A stretch of DNA of 8,376 nucleotides from Gemmatimonadota bacterium. Its GTDB lineage: Bacteria; Latescibacterota; UBA2968; UBA8231. The stretch covers positions 1-8,376 of the forward strand of contig JAPOYQ010000639.1 in NCBI GenBank assembly GCA_026706505.1, read 5' to 3'. A model generated the notes under the pieces. That model saw nothing but the letters and a program-made list of their open reading frames with translations. It searched no databases and was not told the origin of the DNA. Below, one piece after another: positions 5,643 to 8,376 of the stretch (within the stretch, counting starts at the first letter, position 1; every line of letters starts with the position of its first letter). The translations under genes and the position numbers were made by a program.

Positions 5643-6803
5643 TTAGCGCGGTACGATCCAGTCCTCGTCTATGTCCATGCCAAAACCCGGCGCGTCCGAA
5701 GGAACCACGCGCCCATCTTGAGGCACGGCCATGCCCGGTATAGCGGGTACTTCGTCTAGGGGAATGCCCGGCGCCGAGCCAAGCCAGTACTCGGCCATCG
5801 GCGACTCGGGAAAGGCAAAAGCAAAGTGCTGTCCATAGACACTGTTGCCTCCGCCGTGGGGGATGGTGACAAGGCCGGCGGCTTCGGCGATGTAGTAGAT
5901 CTTGACCGCCTCGGAGAGACCTCCGCACCAGTTGAGGTCCGGTTGCAGCACATCGACGCAGCGGTGTTCGACTAGCTGGCGGAAGGCCTGACGGCCGTGG
6001 TGGTCCTCGCCAGTGGCAATGGGCACGTACGGTGCGGCCCGCTTGAGCGCGATGTGGCCTTCGAGATCCGTGGGAATCAGCGGCTCCTCAATCCAGCGCA
6101 TCTGGTAGGGCCTGAGCCGCTCGGCGACTTGGACGGCGTATTCGACGTTGTAGGACATGACCGCGTTGAGCATTAGCTCGCAGTCCGGGCCAATGGTCTC
6201 GCGCGCTTGAGCGATTTTGTCTTCGAGGCGGTTGAGCCCTTCCTGACCCTCGCGGTAGTGAACCGGATTGGTAACCTTGAAGGCGCTAAACCCCAGTTCG
6301 AGTCCCCAGTCGAGGTCGTCTCCAGTGGCGTAGAGTTCAAGATGGTCGCGGCAGGGGCCACCGAGCAGGCGGTACACGGGCAGGCCCAACAGCTTGCCCT
6401 TGAGGTCCCAGAGCGCCAGATCGATCCCGCTTTGGGCAACGGCTGCGGTACCTGCATGACCGAGGCGCTGAGCGGCGCGCCACATCAAGTCATTGAGAAA
6501 TTCCGTGGCCAGACAATCGCGGCCCGTCAGTAAGGGCGCGAAGACCTGCTCGACGATGGCGGCGACCGGCGCGCCAAAGGAGCAGTTCCCCAAACCCCAA
6601 GTGCCGTCCTCGGCGGTTATCTGCACCCAGACGGGGCCGCCGCCCGTGCCCGGCATCTGGCCGGGTAGGCGCGAGAATTCTGGATACTTGTTGATCGGCA
6701 ACGAACGCGGCGCGCTCTGATTCCAAGAGGGGCGGCGGGGCGCGGTTTTGGGCGGGTTGTGCGGAATCTTGAGATCAACTACGCGGATGGATTGTATTTG
6801 CAC
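5643..6803 (-). CDS. L-rhamnonate dehydratase-like enolase-superfamily protein
   Basis: 386 residues, full length for the family. It resembles RhmD (L-rhamnonate dehydratase, which converts L-rhamnonate to 2-keto-3-deoxy-L-rhamnonate) in GIDLALWDLKGKLLGLPVYR (126-145), YATGDD (158-163), LMLNAVMS (210-217), RWIEEPL (236-242), GEDHHG (265-270), LQPDLNWCGGL (286-296) and IPHGGGNSVYG (314-324). Asp289 and His316 match the Asp-His catalytic dyad; Glu239 and Glu266 match two of the Mg ligands. The third ligand is normally Asp in LMLD but here is Asn213, encoded by AAC. Only the last Lys of the K-x-K position remains (Lys176), as in other RhmD-type enzymes that lack a full pair. The reaction is therefore likely a sugar-acid dehydration, but the exact substrate is open. 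The start is GTG 6803 with GGAG (6812-6815) eight bases upstream. It is followed within 3 bases by the small membrane protein gene. Confidence 0.85.
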   Translation of the reverse strand: MQIQSIRVVDLKIPHNPPKTAPRRPSWNQSAPRSLPINKYPEFSRLPGQMPGTGGGPVWVQITAEDGTWGLGNCSFGAPVAAIVEQVFAPLLTGRDCLATEFLNDLMWRAAQRLGHAGTAAVAQSGIDLALWDLKGKLLGLPVYRLLGGPCRDHLELYATGDDLDWGLELGFSAFKVTNPVHYREGQEGLNRLEDKIAQARETIGPDCELMLNAVMSYNVEYAVQVAERLRPYQMRWIEEPLIPTDLEGHIALKRAAPYVPIATGEDHHGRQAFRQLVEHRCVDVLQPDLNWCGGLSEAVKIYYIAEAAGLVTIPHGGGNSVYGQHFAFAFPESPMAEYWLGSAPGIPLDEVPAIPGMAVPQDGRVVPSDAPGFGMDIDEDWIVPR

Positions 6804-6904
6804 GGTTAACGCTCCAAATCACGTTCGGTCAAGTCGTGGCCGCATCTCTGGCCATGACCGGCTGATCAACCGAGGGCATTTGCGCGGTGGCAAGCCATCG
6901 GTGC

Positions 6905-7264
6905 CTAACTATTGTCGGTGCCATCTTCCTCCGCGTCATCGGCGATCAAGCCGAGAAATACCAAGAGTGCCTGATTTAAGCGGACGATATCGGCGTCTTC
7001 GAGATAGCCGATCCGCCTCCCCAACCGTTCTCTGGACACGGTGGTCATCTTATCTACCATCAGCCGCGAGACGGAGCGCAGGCCATTGCGTTCGCTTGGG
7101 TCGATCAGCAGGCGGAATAGAGGAGCTTCTGTTTCGTTGGTAGTGAAAACGCAGATCGTCACCGACGCGGTGGCGTCGAAATGATCGCTTTGGACGACGA
7201 CGGCAGGGCGCGGTTTACCAGCGTAGCCAGTAGCTGAAACCGTCCAAATTTCGCCGCGCCTCAT
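6905..7264 (-). CDS. mazF: MazF/PemK-family mRNA interferase toxin
   Basis: 119 residues in the usual MazF size range. The start at MRRGEIW (1-7) is the classic family opening. KPRPAVVVQSDHF (17-29) carries the conserved Arg19 of the active site, and ICVFTTNE (37-44) holds the conserved Thr region. GLRSVSRLMVDKMTTVSRERLG (61-82) and the helix VRLNQALLVFLGL (94-106) complete the fold. MazF proteins are ribosome-independent endoribonucleases that cut mRNA at short sites when not bound by antitoxin. The ATG at 7264 overlaps the antitoxin stop by ATGA, which implies coupled translation. The frame is open upstream to 7393, but that part is the antitoxin gene in another phase. The tail ADDAEEDGTDNS is acidic and beyond the fold. 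Confidence 0.9.
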   Translation of the reverse strand: MRRGEIWTVSATGYAGKPRPAVVVQSDHFDATASVTICVFTTNETEAPLFRLLIDPSERNGLRSVSRLMVDKMTTVSRERLGRRIGYLEDADIVRLNQALLVFLGLIADDAEEDGTDNS

Positions 7265-7467
7265 GTTGGGTCGCGGTCTGAGATCGCTTCGATAAAGGTC
7301 TGATCCTCGCGTTCGCCCTCGCTTTGCGCCACTGCGAGCGACTGGCAATGAGCCTCGGCCCGGAACCTCTCGGTCCTGGTTTCGGGGACCCATACCTGAA
7401 TCCGCCGCAGGCCTCGCACCCGCTGGTCACGCGAATCCGGTCTTCCAAATTCCTTCGATTGCATCAT
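7261..7467 (-). CDS. MazE-like antitoxin (DUF3018 type)
   Basis: 68 residues encoded immediately upstream of mazF with a 4-base overlap. The core RVRGLRRIQVWVPETRTERF (16-35) and the following EAHCQSLAVAQSEGE (38-52) and TFIEAIS (57-63) resemble the DUF3018 antitoxin group, which has a short N-terminal DNA-binding strand and a C-terminal toxin-wrapping helix. The N-terminal part is shorter than in many relatives. ATG 7467 is followed directly by a second ATG at 7464; GAGGAG (7473-7478) with a 5-base spacer favours the first. The 87 bases upstream contain a TATATT box on the minus strand and a TAGTA direct repeat (TAGTAAATGTAGTA), which could serve autoregulation, the norm for such pairs. I do not see a convincing -35 box. 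Confidence 0.8.
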   Translation of the reverse strand: MMQSKEFGRPDSRDQRVRGLRRIQVWVPETRTERFRAEAHCQSLAVAQSEGEREDQTFIEAISDRDPT

Positions 7468-7554
7468 CGAATCTCCTCGTAGTGGACAATGAATATAGTA
7501 AATGTAGTAGCAAGGGCGAATTTATCTGGGAATTTTGGTAGCGCGGTCACGCCT

Positions 7555-8376
7555 TTAAAAGGAGTATTGTAGTTGCATCGAGTAGGCGTTGTCGGCGTAG
7601 CTCTGGGTGGGGTCGTTCGAGTCGTTGGTCGCAAACGCGTATTCCAACCGCGCCGCAAGATTGTCGCGGAGGTCTTGTTTAAAGCCGAAGCGCAATAGAG
7701 TGAGGTTGTCGCGCCGTTTGGTGCCGGTCCCGGGCACGATCCAATCTTGGTACAACTTGAAATGATGGCGCGCAGCAAGGCTCGCGCTGGAACGCGGCGC
7801 GAGTCGCCAGATGAAAAAAGACCCTATGCGGTGGTTGGCGAAGTTGAAATCAACATCGTCCTCATCGCCGTCGTGATGGCCGAATTCACCCCTCTGCTCA
7901 GGCTCGCGAGAGAGGGGTTCGTGGCGCGGGAGTTCGCGGGTGGCTAGATCGATTTCGAACTGATATTTCAAATTCAGCAACACCCGCCCCAAGGCCATGC
8001 CCTCAAACCCGAGACTGGCCGTCTGGCGGATCCCGCCCACGTTCTCGTTGAGCTCGGATGTGATGATTCTCGGGTCGATAACACCCCGGTACGCGCGTAC
8101 CTGATAGCCAACGGAAACATGTGCAATCGCGCTGAGCTGCCGTCTGAGCCCGCCTTGGACCATGACACTGCTATACCTGCTGTGTTTGCTGTTTGGAAAG
8201 TACTTGTTCCGCAGCTCGGCCCCGAACCGGGATGACCACGACGGATTCCACCGTATCTGGAGTTGACCACTGATATCTTGCTTGAAGTATTCGTTGATGC
8301 GGTCATTGGGTTGGTGCCGCAGGCCGAGGTTGGCGACGGTCAGGAGCGTGGCAGCGCCGGAAAGCCTGCGGTGCCA
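7555..8376 (-). CDS. Outer-membrane beta-barrel protein, N-terminus beyond window
   Basis: The minus strand is open from the right edge to TAA at 7555-7557, giving the last 273 residues. The chain alternates polar and hydrophobic residues in strands such as ASLGFEGMALGRVLLNLKYQ, SFFIWRL, LTLLRFGFKQ and NLAARLEYAFA, separated by polar turns. It ends in AYSMQLQYSF, with the C-terminal Phe and aromatic spacing recognised by the BAM insertion machinery. The internal Met at 8163 is not a real start, because barrel-like sequence continues upstream of it (for example GQLQIRWNP, SRFGAELRNKYFP). One loop (about residues 149-176) is rich in Asp, Glu and His, including EFGHHDGDEDD, and probably faces outward. 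I cannot name the family; porin-like or assembly-type barrels are both possible. Confidence 0.8.
   Translation of the reverse strand, partial: WHRRLSGAATLLTVANLGLRHQPNDRINEYFKQDISGQLQIRWNPSWSSRFGAELRNKYFPNSKHSRYSSVMVQGGLRRQLSAIAHVSVGYQVRAYRGVIDPRIITSELNENVGGIRQTASLGFEGMALGRVLLNLKYQFEIDLATRELPRHEPLSREPEQRGEFGHHDGDEDDVDFNFANHRIGSFFIWRLAPRSSASLAARHHFKLYQDWIVPGTGTKRRDNLTLLRFGFKQDLRDNLAARLEYAFATNDSNDPTQSYADNAYSMQLQYSF

Noticed and set aside
7265..7393. Longer mazF start at 7393
   Set aside because: The extra 43 residues are the antitoxin gene read in another phase; MazF proteins start at the MRRGEIW-type motif.
8161..8163. ATG at 8163 as the start of the outer-membrane barrel gene
   Set aside because: The frame stays open with barrel-like strands up to the window edge and no ribosome binding site precedes this ATG.

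Overview
The window looks like a chromosomal piece of a Gram-negative, heterotrophic bacterium. An exported thioredoxin-fold protein and an outer-membrane beta-barrel ending in Phe imply a two-membrane envelope. Two enolase-superfamily sugar-acid-type enzymes and a two-domain phytanoyl-CoA-dioxygenase (PhyH) protein sit close together. That mix recalls Planctomycetes, Poribacteria or Latescibacteria-type genomes, but this is inference from gene content only; there is no rRNA or other marker gene. Most of the window is GC-rich. The first ~700 bases are visibly more AT-rich.

Layout. 1-599 (-): aminoglycoside-phosphotransferase-like kinase, cut off by the window edge. 600-1064: no intact gene; two back-to-back hairpins (733-770) and the decayed C-terminal half of a GNAT acetyltransferase (808-1046, -). 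1065-1832 (-): alpha/beta hydrolase whose first ~20 codons read out of frame through a 62-bp relic of a second enolase gene (1771-1832). 1847-1858: perfect 12-bp palindrome resembling a LacI-family operator. 1903-2907 (-): mandelate racemase/muconate lactonizing enzyme (MR/MLE) family protein. 2908-3031: divergent intergenic region with a sigma70-like promoter facing the PhyH gene. 3032-4558 (+): tandem PhyH protein with a degenerate first domain. 4761-5204 (+): secreted thioredoxin-like protein. 5214-5639 (-): small membrane protein with a possible PH-like domain, placed 3 bases after a RhmD-like enolase (5643-6803, -). 6905-7467 (-): MazE-like/MazF toxin-antitoxin pair with an ATGA overlap. 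7555-8376 (-): outer-membrane beta-barrel, N-terminus beyond the window.

How the genes may work together. The 1065-4558 block (hydrolase, enolase, divergent dioxygenase, candidate operator) reads as a small carbohydrate or sugar-acid catabolic unit: ester or glycoconjugate opening, acid sugar dehydration or epimerisation, and an Fe/2-oxoglutarate-type oxidation. The RhmD-like enolase would fit the same lifestyle. No transporter, aldolase or regulator is present to prove a pathway. The relics (GNAT fragment, enolase fragment, a short orphan coding tail at 4572-4637) and the toxin-antitoxin pair show a region that has been rearranged. I see no CRISPR, tRNA, rRNA, transposase or phage gene. The most notable points are the non-standard active sites of both enolases and the PhyH protein, and the enolase relic whose substitutions are almost all synonymous.
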